Program-made: the position numbers and the translations under genes
Shown here: in pieces, positions 35,070 through 44,834 of the stretch
Position numbering within the stretch: the stretch's first letter is position 1
Layout of the letters: each line of letters opens with the position of its first letter
NCBI GenBank assembly: GCA_045047085.1
Contig: JASFYT010000104.1
Span: forward strand, 10,758-74,757
Length of the DNA stretch: 64,000 nt
DNA from: GCA-2401155 sp045047085
GTDB taxonomy: Bacteria > Pseudomonadota > Alphaproteobacteria > Rhizobiales > Rhizobiaceae
Direction of reading: 5' to 3'
Notes under the pieces: model-generated
What the model saw: the letters and a program-made list of their open reading frames with translations, nothing else
Told to the model about the DNA's origin: nothing
Databases searched by the model: none

Positions 35070-37190
35070 ATGCGTCCGACCCTTCTTGATCCATTATTTG
35101 CATCAGTATCCTCGCTTGCCGGCATTGGCCCCAAGCTTGAGAAGGCGCTTAACCGCTTGTTTTTTGGTAGCGAAGCTGGAGATGGTGGACGCAATTCTGC
35201 ACGTCTTGTCGATTTGCTGTTTCATTTGCCAAACAGCATTATTGATCGTCGCCAACAACCGCAAATTGCCGATGCGCTCGAAGGCCAGATCGTCACTATG
35301 AAAGTGTGGGTTGATAGCCACTCGCCACCACCGCGCGGTAACCGGCGTGTGCCCTACCGGGTACAGGTGCATGATGGTAGCGCTTCGATGGCTTTGGTAT
35401 TTTTCCATGCCCATCAAGCATGGATCGAGAAAACCCTGCCAATTGGTGAGATGCGCTACATTAGCGGCAAAATGGAGTGGTACAATGATTCACCCACGAT
35501 GGCACATCCCGACCATGTGGTAAGCGAAGAAGAGTTCGCTGACATGCCGCTGGTTGAACCTATCTATGGTTCAACAGCAGGTCTCTCAGCAAAAGTGCTG
35601 GTGCGTTCGGTGCATGCAGCGATTGAGAAACTCCCTATCTTTGATGAATGGATTGATGCAGCCCTAATGGAGCGGGAGGGCTGGCCGACCTTCAAGGAAG
35701 CATTGGAGCGGGTGCATCACCCCCGCGATGGCCTTGATATTGCGCCGCAATGTCTGGCGCGGCGGCGACTGGCAATGGACGAGTTTTTGGCAGGTCAATT
35801 GGCGCTCGCTCTTATGCGTGCGAAAATGAAGAAACTGCACGGAAAAGTTCATACAGGTAGCGGTGCATTGTCTGCGGAATTGCGCAAGCATCTACCTTAT
35901 GAATTGACCGGAGCACAGGAACGTTCGTTGAGCGAAATTACGAACGACCTTGCGAAATCAGAGCGCATGTTACGCCTGCTTCAGGGTGATGTGGGTTCCG
36001 GCAAAACGGTCGTGGCGCTGATGGCAATACTCAACGCGATTGAAACCGGAGGTCAGGGCGCGATCATGGTGCCAACAGAAATTCTGGCACGGCAGCATTA
36101 TGCAACGCTTGTGCCGTTCTGTGAAAAAATTGGTATCAGCATCGAAGTGCTGAGTGGCAAGGATAAGGGTGTGGCACGGCGCGAGATTTATGCGCGTCTT
36201 GCTTCTGGTAAAACTCGCATCATCATCGGCACCCATGCTTTGTTTCAAAAGGCCGTTGAATTTGATGATTTGCGCATTGCTATCATTGATGAACAGCATC
36301 GCTTCGGTGTTCATCAGAGACTGGCATTGGGAGAAAAAGGGGAAGCGGTCGATATTCTGGTTATGACAGCAACGCCCATCCCGCGCACATTGGTGCTTAC
36401 CTATTTCGGCGATATGGATGTTTCGCAACTGGATGAGAAGCCACCTGGAAGGTTGGCAATCCAAACCAATGCGCTCCCGATGGAGCGTCTATCGGACCTT
36501 GTTGATCGGGTCGGAACAGCAGTTCGCAACGGGCAGAAGGTTTACTGGATTTGTCCACTGGTGGAAGAGAGCGAAGAACTTCCCCTTACCGCTGCTCAGG
36601 ATCGTTATGATAGCCTTGTGAGGCAATTTGGTAGTGGCATTGGACTTGTTCATGGTCGCATGAGTTCGGAAGAAAAGACTGACGCAATGGAGTCTTTCAG
36701 CAGTGGTGAGACGCAGATTCTTGTAGCGACAACCGTTATCGAAGTTGGCGTCGATGTGCCTGATGCGACGATCATTGTGATTGAGCATGCGGAACGTTTC
36801 GGACTGGCGCAAATGCACCAATTGCGCGGTCGTGTGGGGCGTGGTGACAAAGCATCCACCTGCATTTTGCTCTATAAGGGGCCGCTCGGCGAAGTCGCGA
36901 AAGCGCGTTTGAATATCATGCGTGAAAGCGAGGATGGATTTCGGATTGCGGAAGAAGATTTGCGTCTGCGCGGCGAAGGCGAAGTGCTTGGAACGCGTCA
37001 ATCGGGCATGCCAGGATTTAATCTGGCGATTACCGAGTTTCACGGTGATGTATTGGAAATGGCGCGGGACAACGCTCGATTGATTGTGGAAACCAATCCT
37101 GATTTGAAGGGCGATAAAGGCGAAGCCCTTAGATTGTTGCTCTATCTATTCGGGCAGGACGATGCCATTCGCCTGTTGCGAGCCGGCTAA
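35070..37190 (+). CDS. recG: ATP-dependent DNA helicase RecG
   Basis: A 706-residue branch-migration helicase that remodels stalled forks and Holliday junctions. The N-terminal wedge domain has SSLAGIGPKLEKALNRLFFG and the OB-fold part VWVDSHSPPPRGNRRVPYRV. Helicase motifs are LLQGDVGSGKTVVALMAI (Walker A), AIIDEQHRFGVHQR (DEQH), MTATPIPRTLVLTYF and QLRGRVGRGDKASTCILL. I chose the ATG at 35070 (MRPTLLDPLF), which matches where the family begins. The stop overlaps that of the convergent DUF502 gene in CTAA. Confidence 0.97.
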   Translation: MRPTLLDPLFASVSSLAGIGPKLEKALNRLFFGSEAGDGGRNSARLVDLLFHLPNSIIDRRQQPQIADALEGQIVTMKVWVDSHSPPPRGNRRVPYRVQVHDGSASMALVFFHAHQAWIEKTLPIGEMRYISGKMEWYNDSPTMAHPDHVVSEEEFADMPLVEPIYGSTAGLSAKVLVRSVHAAIEKLPIFDEWIDAALMEREGWPTFKEALERVHHPRDGLDIAPQCLARRRLAMDEFLAGQLALALMRAKMKKLHGKVHTGSGALSAELRKHLPYELTGAQERSLSEITNDLAKSERMLRLLQGDVGSGKTVVALMAILNAIETGGQGAIMVPTEILARQHYATLVPFCEKIGISIEVLSGKDKGVARREIYARLASGKTRIIIGTHALFQKAVEFDDLRIAIIDEQHRFGVHQRLALGEKGEAVDILVMTATPIPRTLVLTYFGDMDVSQLDEKPPGRLAIQTNALPMERLSDLVDRVGTAVRNGQKVYWICPLVEESEELPLTAAQDRYDSLVRQFGSGIGLVHGRMSSEEKTDAMESFSSGETQILVATTVIEVGVDVPDATIIVIEHAERFGLAQMHQLRGRVGRGDKASTCILLYKGPLGEVAKARLNIMRESEDGFRIAEEDLRLRGEGEVLGTRQSGMPGFNLAITEFHGDVLEMARDNARLIVETNPDLKGDKGEALRLLLYLFGQDDAIRLLRAG

Positions 37191-37870
37191 GGTCTGGAGC
37201 TAGCTTTTTCCTTGGCTTTTGCAGCCAGTTCATCCGGCGTTACCAAACCTGCGGAAATCACCAGCTTGGCTGCATCTTCAACGCTCATATCCAGCACGGT
37301 TAAATCTTCCTTGGGTACAAACAGCAAAAAGCCCGATGTGGGATTTGGCGTGGTTGGAACAAATACGCTGACAGTTTCATGGCCAAGTTGATTCATTTTT
37401 ACTTCAACTTCGCCTTTGGTGTCGGTCGCGACGAAACATAGAGAAAACAAACCTTTGCGCGGATATTCGATGATCGCTGCTGTTTGAAACGACTTAGTTG
37501 TGTCTGAAAGGACCGTTTCAAAAATTTGTTTCAAGCCGGAGTAAATCGTGCGTACCAGCGGCATGCGATTAAGCAAGCGCTCGCCATAGCCAAGCAAGGT
37601 TTTTCCGATAAAATTGGCGGTCATGAAACCAATGATGGTGATGCCAAGTATCGCCACCACAAGACCAAAGCCCGGAATATCAATCGGAAGATAGGTGCTG
37701 GGATTATATTCAGCAGGAATATACGGTTCGACCCAACCATCCACCCAGCCGACTAGCGTCCAGGTCAGGTAGATTGTAATTGCTACAGGCGCCGAGATGA
37801 TGAGGCCTGTAAGAAAATAATTTCGTAGACGGGCAATTGCTCCGACTTTGGTCTTTACGCTATCTGGCAA
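37187..37870 (-). CDS. DUF502 family membrane protein
   Basis: A 227-residue inner-membrane protein with two transmembrane helices (FLTGLIISAPVAITIYLTW and IDIPGFGLVVAILGITIIGF). The conserved DUF502 features follow: PLVRTIYSGLKQIFETVLSD, FQTAAIIEYPRKG, and VFVPTTPNPTSGFLLFVPKE. The function is unknown, but the family is nearly always beside recG and glmS in Hyphomicrobiales, as here. Confidence 0.92.
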   Translation of the reverse strand: MPDSVKTKVGAIARLRNYFLTGLIISAPVAITIYLTWTLVGWVDGWVEPYIPAEYNPSTYLPIDIPGFGLVVAILGITIIGFMTANFIGKTLLGYGERLLNRMPLVRTIYSGLKQIFETVLSDTTKSFQTAAIIEYPRKGLFSLCFVATDTKGEVEVKMNQLGHETVSVFVPTTPNPTSGFLLFVPKEDLTVLDMSVEDAAKLVISAGLVTPDELAAKAKEKASSRP

Positions 37871-38028
37871 GTTGTGGCCCCAACTGAATTTTATTATCCA
37901 TCACATATAGGGTGTTGGAGCTACATTGAAACCGTTTTATGACGAAATGGTGCAAAAGCACCGGTATTGCAGTAACTGCGGTCCATATTTGTGTATTATA
38001 GGTATAAATCACTGAACGAGGAACCTTA

Positions 38029-38670
38029 ATGCCCTACCCCGGACAACCTAAAGATACACCAATCCCGCCGGAGTTGGACCGCTGGAACTGGGGAGCGTTT
38101 TGGCTCAATTGGATTTGGGGTATCGGCAACAGTACCTATATTGCACTGCTGATGTTCGTTCCTTTTGTTGGCATCGTAATGATATTTGTTCTTGGAGCAA
38201 AAGGAAGCAAGTGGGCCTGGAAAAACCGCCTTTGGGAAAATGAGGAACATTTCATTAGAACCCAACGCAAATGGGCGCGTTTTGGTCTGGTGGTTATTGT
38301 TGGGCTGGCTCTACTTATTGGATCTATATTTTACGGCATCCTGTATTTGGTGAAGGGCAGCGACGCCTACAAGTTGACGATGCAGGAATTGCGTGGCGAT
38401 ACCCAAGTTGTTGCGGCATTGGGTGAACCAATTGAAGCTGGATGGTTTATTACTGGCAATATCAATATAAATGGGATTGAAGGGGCCGCAAACTTCTCAA
38501 TTCCAGTTTCAGGCCCCAAAGGCAACGGAACGGTGATTAGCCGTTCAACCAAAGTTGCCGGCGAATGGAGGATATTCCTGTTGATTGTTCGCATTGAAGG
38601 AAACCCGACACCATTGGTGTTGATCAATACGAATAATTTGCAAATCCCAAATGCCGCGCGAGATACCTGA
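38029..38670 (+). CDS. Coa1-like domain membrane protein
   Basis: A 213-residue protein. The first third is rich in Trp and hydrophobic residues (WNWGAFWLNWIWGIGNSTYI, LLMFVPFVGIVMIFVLG). A third hydrophobic helix lies at about 85-108, and then a Coa1/DUF1783-like domain: SDAYKLTMQELRGDTQVVAA, LGEPIEAGWFITGNI and VSGPKGNGTV. In mitochondria Coa1 assists cytochrome oxidase assembly; in bacteria the role is not shown. It is monocistronic and convergent with glmS. Confidence 0.75.
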   Translation: MPYPGQPKDTPIPPELDRWNWGAFWLNWIWGIGNSTYIALLMFVPFVGIVMIFVLGAKGSKWAWKNRLWENEEHFIRTQRKWARFGLVVIVGLALLIGSIFYGILYLVKGSDAYKLTMQELRGDTQVVAALGEPIEAGWFITGNININGIEGAANFSIPVSGPKGNGTVISRSTKVAGEWRIFLLIVRIEGNPTPLVLINTNNLQIPNAARDT

Positions 38671-38676
38671 CCCCAA

Positions 38677-40503
38677 CTATTCGACGGTGACCGATTTCGC
38701 CAGATTACGTGGTTGGTCTACATCTGTACCCATGATCAAGGCTGTATGATAAGCGAGCAACTGGATTGGCAACGCGTAGACTATCGGAGTTAGGACTTCC
38801 GGCATATTGGGCATGATTATGGTATGCTCGGCTTCCACTGACGATGCTTTGGCGCCTTTTTCATCGGTGATTAAAATGATGCGTCCACCACGTGCAGCAA
38901 CTTCCTGCATGTTGGAAACTGTCTTTTCAAAAATTCGATCATAGGGTGCGATTACTACCACCGGCATGTCTTCATCAATCAGCGCAATCGGGCCGTGTTT
39001 TAATTCGCCTGCGGCGTATCCTTCTGCGTGGATATAGGAAATCTCTTTGAGTTTCAGAGCGCCTTCCAAGGCGAGCGGGAAATTGGTATCTCGGCCAAGG
39101 TAAAGAATATGGCGGACCTTGGCCAGATCCTGCGCTACTTTTTCAATTTCATTTTCAAGCTTTAGAGCCTGATTGATGTATTTTGGCGCTTCCATCAATT
39201 CGCCAACAAGCCGAGCTTCCTCGGCCTCAGATAAAACACCACGTGCCCGACCCGCGGCAATTGCAATCGAAATGAGGGATGCTAGCTGGCAGGTGAATGC
39301 CTTGGTGGAGGCAACTCCGATTTCCGGTCCGGCAAGGATCGGAAATATGACTGAAGATTCCCGCGCAATGGTAGATTCTCGAACGTTGACGACTGCGCCG
39401 ATATGCTGGCCCTGCTCCTTGCAATAGCGAAGAGCGGCAAGGGTATCGGCAGTTTCGCCCGATTGAGAAATAAACAGTGATAATCCATTTTTAGCCAACG
39501 GCATTTCGCGATAACGGAATTCAGATGCCACATCGATATCAACCGGCAGGCGCGCGTAACGCTCGAACCAGTATTTGGAGACCATGCCAGCAAGATAGGC
39601 CGTACCGCACGCGGAAATGGCTACCCGGTCCAGATCAGCAAAATTGAACGGTAATTCTTCATTGATACGGGTTTTGCTCTCAGCAAAATCCAGATAATGG
39701 GAAAATGTGTGTGAGATGACGTCGGATTGCTCGTAGATTTCCTTGAGCATGAAGTGACGATGATTGCCCTTGTCCACCATCAGGCTTGAACCGGTAGACG
39801 TTTGTTTTTCCCGCTCAACGGGATTGCCGAATGTATCGAAAATTTCGACACCACCATGGCGTACAACGCACCAATCACCATCTTCCAGATAGGTAATCTC
39901 GTTGGTGAAGGGCGCCAGCGCAATTGCATCTGAACCCAGATACATTTCGCCATCGCCGTGACCTACTGCCAGTGGCGGGCCGTTGCGTGCGCCGATGATG
40001 GTGTTTTCAGCACCCTTGAGCATGATTGCCAAGGCAAAAGCACCCTCAAGACGGCTGATTGCACGATGGGCAGCTTCGATTACATCCATACCGTTCTTGA
40101 GATATTTGGAAACGAGATGGGCAACAACTTCGGTATCGGTTTGGGAGGAAAAAACAACCCCCTCGCCAATCAACTCTTTTTTTAGATCACGAAAATTCTC
40201 AATGATGCCGTTATGTACCAGTGCTACGTTTTCAGCAAAATGGGGATGTGCGTTAGTTTCATTGGGGATGCCATGGGTTGCCCAGCGGGTATGGCCAATG
40301 CCTACGTGACCGGCAAGTGGCTCTGAATTGAGCCTGTTTTCAAGATTTATCAGTTTGCCTTCGGCGCGCCTGCGCTGCAAAGCGCCATCAGTGAAGGTTG
40401 CGACTCCAGCAGAATCATATCCGCGATATTCAAGCCGTTTGAGTGCGTCGACTAAAAGTGGTGCAACGTCTTTCGTGCCTACAATACCAACAATACCGCA
40501 CAT
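38677..40503 (-). CDS. glmS: Glutamine-fructose-6-phosphate aminotransferase
   Basis: A 608-residue enzyme that makes glucosamine-6-phosphate for cell-wall and lipopolysaccharide precursors. The class II glutaminase begins MCGIVGIVGTKDVAPLLVDA, with Cys2 as nucleophile, and has HTRWATHGIPNETNAHPH. Two SIS isomerase domains follow with AISACGTAYLAGMVSKYWFE and SQSGETADTLAALRYCKEQG. It ends with NLAKSVTVE, the conserved C-tail. Full length. No glmS ribozyme was recognised upstream. Confidence 0.98.
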   Translation of the reverse strand: MCGIVGIVGTKDVAPLLVDALKRLEYRGYDSAGVATFTDGALQRRRAEGKLINLENRLNSEPLAGHVGIGHTRWATHGIPNETNAHPHFAENVALVHNGIIENFRDLKKELIGEGVVFSSQTDTEVVAHLVSKYLKNGMDVIEAAHRAISRLEGAFALAIMLKGAENTIIGARNGPPLAVGHGDGEMYLGSDAIALAPFTNEITYLEDGDWCVVRHGGVEIFDTFGNPVEREKQTSTGSSLMVDKGNHRHFMLKEIYEQSDVISHTFSHYLDFAESKTRINEELPFNFADLDRVAISACGTAYLAGMVSKYWFERYARLPVDIDVASEFRYREMPLAKNGLSLFISQSGETADTLAALRYCKEQGQHIGAVVNVRESTIARESSVIFPILAGPEIGVASTKAFTCQLASLISIAIAAGRARGVLSEAEEARLVGELMEAPKYINQALKLENEIEKVAQDLAKVRHILYLGRDTNFPLALEGALKLKEISYIHAEGYAAGELKHGPIALIDEDMPVVVIAPYDRIFEKTVSNMQEVAARGGRIILITDEKGAKASSVEAEHTIIMPNMPEVLTPIVYALPIQLLAYHTALIMGTDVDQPRNLAKSVTVE

Positions 40504-40674
40504 ATTACCTACCCCTTAGAATCTAATTCCCAGTCCTGTTTCATCCCTAAAGACGAAATCAGCGTGTGAAAACTCAATTCAAATTTCAAATCATTTCATT
40601 TGTATGCTGGCGTCTATACGCCATAGGAATGAAAAATCGCTAAAGATATTCAATATCAATTGATTGGCGCATAT

Positions 40675-41052
40675 CTACGGGGTTTGTGGAGCGTCATCCA
40701 AAATATCGTAATAGTCGCCTTTATCTGCAACAAAGATGTGTTTGGCGATTTTTAACCCGGTTTCTCCGTCCAGGCTACCCGCTAGAATTGACGTGAAGCT
40801 TTCATCTGAATGACGCCAAAAGAGGGTTGACCCGCATGTTTTACAGAAACCGCGCTCAGCATCTTCAGATGCATTGAACCAAGTGAGGTTTTCTTCGCCT
40901 TGAATGGAAAGATCTTCATTATGGGCTGCGGTTGCTGCAAAAAAATGTCCGGATTGTTTACGGCACTGGGTGCAGTGGCAAGCAGTGATCGGGCGCAATG
41001 GCTCTTTGACTTGATAGGATACTTTACCACATATACATGAACCACTTTTCAT
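40675..41052 (-). CDS. GFA-family (glutathione-dependent formaldehyde-activating-like) protein
   Basis: A 125-residue zinc protein. The metal ligands are CICGKVSYQV, CHCTQCRKQSG and CKTCGSTLFWR, the typical seven-cysteine GFA layout. Members were proposed to join formaldehyde and glutathione, but most have unknown substrates. It lies 17 bases downstream of the DAHP synthase on the same strand, so cotranscription is likely. Confidence 0.88.
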   Translation of the reverse strand: MKSGSCICGKVSYQVKEPLRPITACHCTQCRKQSGHFFAATAAHNEDLSIQGEENLTWFNASEDAERGFCKTCGSTLFWRHSDESFTSILAGSLDGETGLKIAKHIFVADKGDYYDILDDAPQTP

Positions 41053-41069
41053 AGTAATACCTTTTTATA

Positions 41070-42449
41070 TCATGCGGATGCAGATATTTTTTCACTTGAT
41101 ACATCACGATTTTCTTGTAGCAATTCAGCTAGCAGGAATGCAAGCTCCAGTGCCTGACTGGCGTTCAAACGAGGATCACAATGGGTGTGATAACGTGAAC
41201 CAAGATCATCTTCGGTCACGGCACGTGCACCACCGGTGCATTCGGTTACGTCCTTGCCGGTCATCTCGAAATGCACTCCGCCAGCATAGGTTCCTTCTGC
41301 ACGGTGAATGGCAAAGAAATTTTGTACTTCTTTCAAGATATAATCGAATGGGCGGGTTTTATAGCCGCCAGCAGAAATCGTATTGCCGTGCATCGGGTCG
41401 CAGGACCAGACAACAGATTTGCCTTCGCGCTCAACCGCCCGGATAAGTTCCGGCAAATGATCGCCGACATTTTCATGGCCGAAGCGGGCAATTAGCGTTA
41501 TACGACCTGCTTCATTGGACGGATTGAGGATATCAATCAATTCCAACATGCCGTCTGGGGTGGTTGAAGGGCCGCATTTGAAGCCTATCGGGTTTTTGAT
41601 ACCACGGCAGAATTCCACATGGGCATGGTCCGGCTGTCTTGTGCGATCACCAATCCAGACCATATGGCCGGAGGTGGCGTAATAATCACCACTGGTTGAA
41701 TCTACCCGTGTCAGAGCTTCTTCATAGCCAAGAAGCAAGGATTCATGGCAGGTGTACATTTCTGTTTCGCGAAGACGTTGATGGTTTTCAGGATTGAATC
41801 CGATTGCCTTCATGAAACGCAGCGTTTCACCCAAACGATCCGCTAGATTGGCAAACCGCTCCATTTGCGGGCTATCTTTGACGAAATCGAGAGTCCATTG
41901 CTGCACGTGCTCCAGATTAGCGTAACCACCTTGAGCGAGGGCACGCAACAAGTTTAGCGTTGCGGCGGACTGGCGATAAGCCATGATCTGTCGCTCTGGA
42001 TCAGGAATGCGCGATTCCGGGGTGAATTCAGAGCCATTGATAATATCGCCGCGATAGCTTGGCAATACTGTATCACCCTGCGTCTCATTATCCGAGGAGC
42101 GTGGCTTGGCGAATTGGCCAGCGATGCGCCCAACTTTTACGACAGGTTTGGCCGCAGCATAAGTGAGTACGACGGACATTTGCAGGAATACGCGGAAGAA
42201 ATCGCGGATATTATCTGCGCCGTGTTCAGCAAAACTTTCAGCGCAATCGCCACCTTGTAGCAGAAAGGCATTGCCTTTTGAAACTTCCGCCAGATTCGCT
42301 TTCAGCGCTCGGGCTTCACCTGCAAAAACCAAGGGTGGATAGCTGGCGAGCCGCTCCTCAACCGATTTCAATGCGGCTGGATCAGGATATTCAGGAACCT
42401 GGATGATTGGTCTATTTCTCCAGGAGTTTGGCTGCCAGTTGTTTGCCAT
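41070..42449 (-). CDS. Class II 3-deoxy-7-phosphoheptulonate (DAHP) synthase
   Basis: A 459-residue enzyme for the first step of the shikimate pathway (phosphoenolpyruvate plus erythrose-4-phosphate). It is the plant/AroA-II type: NSWRNRPIIQVPEYPDPAAL, FLLQGGDCAESFAEHGADNI, GRIAGQFAKPRS, YTCHESLLLGYEEALTR and CDPMHGNTISAGGYKTR. The metal and substrate residues in these stretches are conserved. Length is as expected. Confidence 0.96.
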   Translation of the reverse strand: MANNWQPNSWRNRPIIQVPEYPDPAALKSVEERLASYPPLVFAGEARALKANLAEVSKGNAFLLQGGDCAESFAEHGADNIRDFFRVFLQMSVVLTYAAAKPVVKVGRIAGQFAKPRSSDNETQGDTVLPSYRGDIINGSEFTPESRIPDPERQIMAYRQSAATLNLLRALAQGGYANLEHVQQWTLDFVKDSPQMERFANLADRLGETLRFMKAIGFNPENHQRLRETEMYTCHESLLLGYEEALTRVDSTSGDYYATSGHMVWIGDRTRQPDHAHVEFCRGIKNPIGFKCGPSTTPDGMLELIDILNPSNEAGRITLIARFGHENVGDHLPELIRAVEREGKSVVWSCDPMHGNTISAGGYKTRPFDYILKEVQNFFAIHRAEGTYAGGVHFEMTGKDVTECTGGARAVTEDDLGSRYHTHCDPRLNASQALELAFLLAELLQENRDVSSEKISASA

Positions 42450-42557
42450 TTTATTTTCCTACTCAAATACTGTTTAATATATCGGGATTTTGCCCAAAAT
42501 TCTGTTTCGTTGGTATAAAGAAATTGGCCGGAATTTGCCACAAAAAAGATATGTAAA

Positions 42558-43136
42558 CTAGAATAACACTCCGGCTCTCATCAAAGTGTTGTCGAATAAT
42601 TCTTTACTGGCGTAGTCCAATTCTATTGCTCTTGGATATTGCGGTTCGTTACGGTCCTTAATAATTGAGCGTTCAAAACCAATGGTTGTCTCAATGAAAT
42701 GCGCGAGACCGGTCGAACCATATTCATTCAAATATCCTTGCATCACGGCATCCAGATAACTTTGCAGCAGTGGCGGTTGTGAATCTGGTTCGTTGGCGGG
42801 GTTGGCCACATATACGTAGAGATTGGCTGGTAGGTCCCTTCCCTGTAGCAGAAAATCACTATGGCAGAGTTGAACCCGTTGATAACCTTGTTCGCGCTCG
42901 TCTACCATTTCCAGGTTTTCCAAACTGTCCACCACGATGAGGCCGTGTAGCCTGGCATTGTCGTGTTTATGGATGCTGAGCAAAGCAATTTCCGGATCAT
43001 CCGCTGCCGGACGCCCCTGCCAATGACGACGCCAGCCTTTCAACGCCACCGGAATGGTATCGATATAGTCTGTGCGCAAGGTTGCTGTATTGACCAGTGA
43101 ACCAAAGCCGAAATATCCAACCAATTGATTTGTCAT
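42558..43136 (-). CDS. Gamma-glutamylcyclotransferase-like protein
   Basis: A 192-residue protein with the GGCT-like fold start YFGFGSLVNTATLR, which carries the [FY]G[ST]L substrate loop. LHGLIVVDSLENLEMVDERE follows, in which the catalytic glutamate is expected. The remaining sequence is less typical, so the substrate is unsure. It lies between rpsD and the aromatic gene, and its transcript is separated from rpsD by a terminator. Confidence 0.7.
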   Translation of the reverse strand: MTNQLVGYFGFGSLVNTATLRTDYIDTIPVALKGWRRHWQGRPAADDPEIALLSIHKHDNARLHGLIVVDSLENLEMVDEREQGYQRVQLCHSDFLLQGRDLPANLYVYVANPANEPDSQPPLLQSYLDAVMQGYLNEYGSTGLAHFIETTIGFERSIIKDRNEPQYPRAIELDYASKELFDNTLMRAGVLF

Positions 43137-43165
43137 TGCCTTAGCCCAAATTAATCTACAAACAA

Positions 43166-43189
43166 AAAGAGCCCCATCTGGGGCTCTTT
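43166..43189 (-). terminator. Rho-independent terminator of rpsD
   Basis: AAAGAGCCCC / GGGGCTCTTT is a 10-bp perfect stem with loop ATCT. Read on the minus strand it is followed by a T-run, 24 bases after the rpsD stop. Confidence 0.88.
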
Positions 43190-43212
43190 CAAATTCAACT
43201 TAGATAGAATGC

Positions 43213-43830
43213 CTATCTTGAGTAATATTCGATCACCAGATTTGGTTCCATTACAACCGGATACGGTACGTCTGAGAAATCAGGAATACGCACGTAAGTT
43301 GCAGTCATTTTGCTGTGGTCGACGTTCAAATAATCTGGAACATCGCGTTCAGCCAATTGGCTGGCTTCAATGACGAAGGCAAGTTGTTTTGATTTTTCAC
43401 GCACTTCAATCACGTCATCAGCTTTACAGCGGTATGAAGGGATATCGACCTTCTGGCCGTTTACGGTTACGTGACCGTGGTTGATGAACTGGCGCGCAGC
43501 AAAAACAGTTGCCACAAATTTGGAGCGATATATGATTGCATCCAAACGGCTTTCCAGAAGGCCGATCAGTTTTTCTGATGTATCGCCGCGCTGACGAACA
43601 GCTTCGGCATAAATTTTGCGGAATTGTTTTTCCGAAATATTGCCGTAATAGCCTTTAAGTTTTTGTTTGGCACGCAATTGGATGCCGAAATCTGATGGTT
43701 TATTCCGGCGGCGCTGACCGTGCTCGCCCGGGCCATATTCACGACGGTTTACCGGTGATTTTGGACGACCCCAGATATTTTCGCCCAAACGGCGATCGAT
43801 TTTATATTTTGATGCAAGACGCTTGCTCAT
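43213..43830 (-). CDS. rpsD: 30S ribosomal protein S4
   Basis: A 205-residue primary rRNA-binding protein of the small subunit. It starts MSKRLASKYKIDRRLGENIW, has GRPKSPVNRREYGPGEHGQR and the S4 RNA-binding domain RLDAIIYRSKFVATVFAARQ followed by FINHGHVTVNGQKVDIPSYR. An in-frame extension to 43980 exists, but the ATG at 43830 matches the family start. The standard alphaproteobacterial form. Confidence 0.98.
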   Translation of the reverse strand: MSKRLASKYKIDRRLGENIWGRPKSPVNRREYGPGEHGQRRRNKPSDFGIQLRAKQKLKGYYGNISEKQFRKIYAEAVRQRGDTSEKLIGLLESRLDAIIYRSKFVATVFAARQFINHGHVTVNGQKVDIPSYRCKADDVIEVREKSKQLAFVIEASQLAERDVPDYLNVDHSKMTATYVRIPDFSDVPYPVVMEPNLVIEYYSR

Positions 43831-44000
43831 CGCATTTCCTTCAACAGTAAAACACCCGCGCATTATTGCACGAGCATAAGGAAACGCGCCCTCCTCTGCT
43901 TCCCTATTTAAGGAAACTGACAGAATCATCGGCGCAAACTGGCCGATGAACTCACGGGACACGTTAGTAGCTCCAGACATTTCTGCCTGAAAGCTAAGGT

Positions 44001-44834
44001 TTAATAGGCACGATTGGGCTCGAAGTCAAGCAGGCTTGAGGCGCGGTCTGCTATTTGCAGGCCAAATCCATGCAGTAATCTTTCAGTTGTGAAATTTGAC
44101 TTGCCGGAAGTGAAAATGGCTTCGTCAAACCGGCTGAGGTTTTCGGCTATCTGCGCTTCATCTGGCGGCTCAACCAAGGACAGGCTGTGGCGGGCAATCG
44201 CCTCGGCGGGATTGAGCCAATCCACCGGCCATGGAGCAAGTTTTCGAAATTCATTGGCAAGGAATGGAAAATGGGTACAGGCCAGCACGATGATATCTGT
44301 ACGTTTACCGTCCAGTTCTACAAAACATGGATGGATTTCGGCCAGCAATTTGTTTTTATCAATAACTTCGCGGCGGATGTGTGCCTCGGCAAAAGAGGCC
44401 AGATTTGCGCTGCCAATGAGGCGCACGTGGCACTGACTGGCGAAGGAACGCACCAGATCCCGGGTATATTCACGTTCCACAGTGCCGGGGGTGGCCAATA
44501 CAGAAACAAGGCCAGAGCGGGTTTGTTCGGCTGCCGGTTTGATTGCGGGGACCGTGCCTACAAATTTCACCCCGGGAAACCGGGCGCGCAGGCCCTTCAT
44601 CACGAGTGTTGAAGCGGTATTACACGCGATGATCACCATTTCTGGTTGGTAGCTCTCAATTAACCGGTCGAATAATTCCAGAATGTGAGAATTTAATTCT
44701 TCTGCTTTCCAGTCGCCATATGGAAAGGCTCTGTCATCAACCACATAGATGAAATGCTGCTCAGGCATCATCACCCGCAATTCGCGCAGAACGGTCAGAC
44801 CACCAATGCCGGAATCGAAGACCAATATTGTCAC
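44001..44834 (-). CDS. murI: Glutamate racemase
   Basis: A 277-residue cofactor-independent racemase supplying D-glutamate for peptidoglycan. Both catalytic cysteine regions are visible: VIIACNTASTLVMKGLRARF near 73 and IIVLACTHFPFL near 190. The N-terminal LVFDSGIGGLTVLRELR is the substrate loop. Its ATG overlaps the stop of the upstream PAP2 gene in ATGA, so the pair is translationally coupled. Confidence 0.96.
   Translation of the reverse strand: MTILVFDSGIGGLTVLRELRVMMPEQHFIYVVDDRAFPYGDWKAEELNSHILELFDRLIESYQPEMVIIACNTASTLVMKGLRARFPGVKFVGTVPAIKPAAEQTRSGLVSVLATPGTVEREYTRDLVRSFASQCHVRLIGSANLASFAEAHIRREVIDKNKLLAEIHPCFVELDGKRTDIIVLACTHFPFLANEFRKLAPWPVDWLNPAEAIARHSLSLVEPPDEAQIAENLSRFDEAIFTSGKSNFTTERLLHGFGLQIADRASSLLDFEPNRAY

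Noticed and set aside
38677..40674. glmS ribozyme or other riboswitch upstream of glmS
   Set aside because: The 170-base leader shows no ribozyme core; only the TPP riboswitch could be supported in this window.
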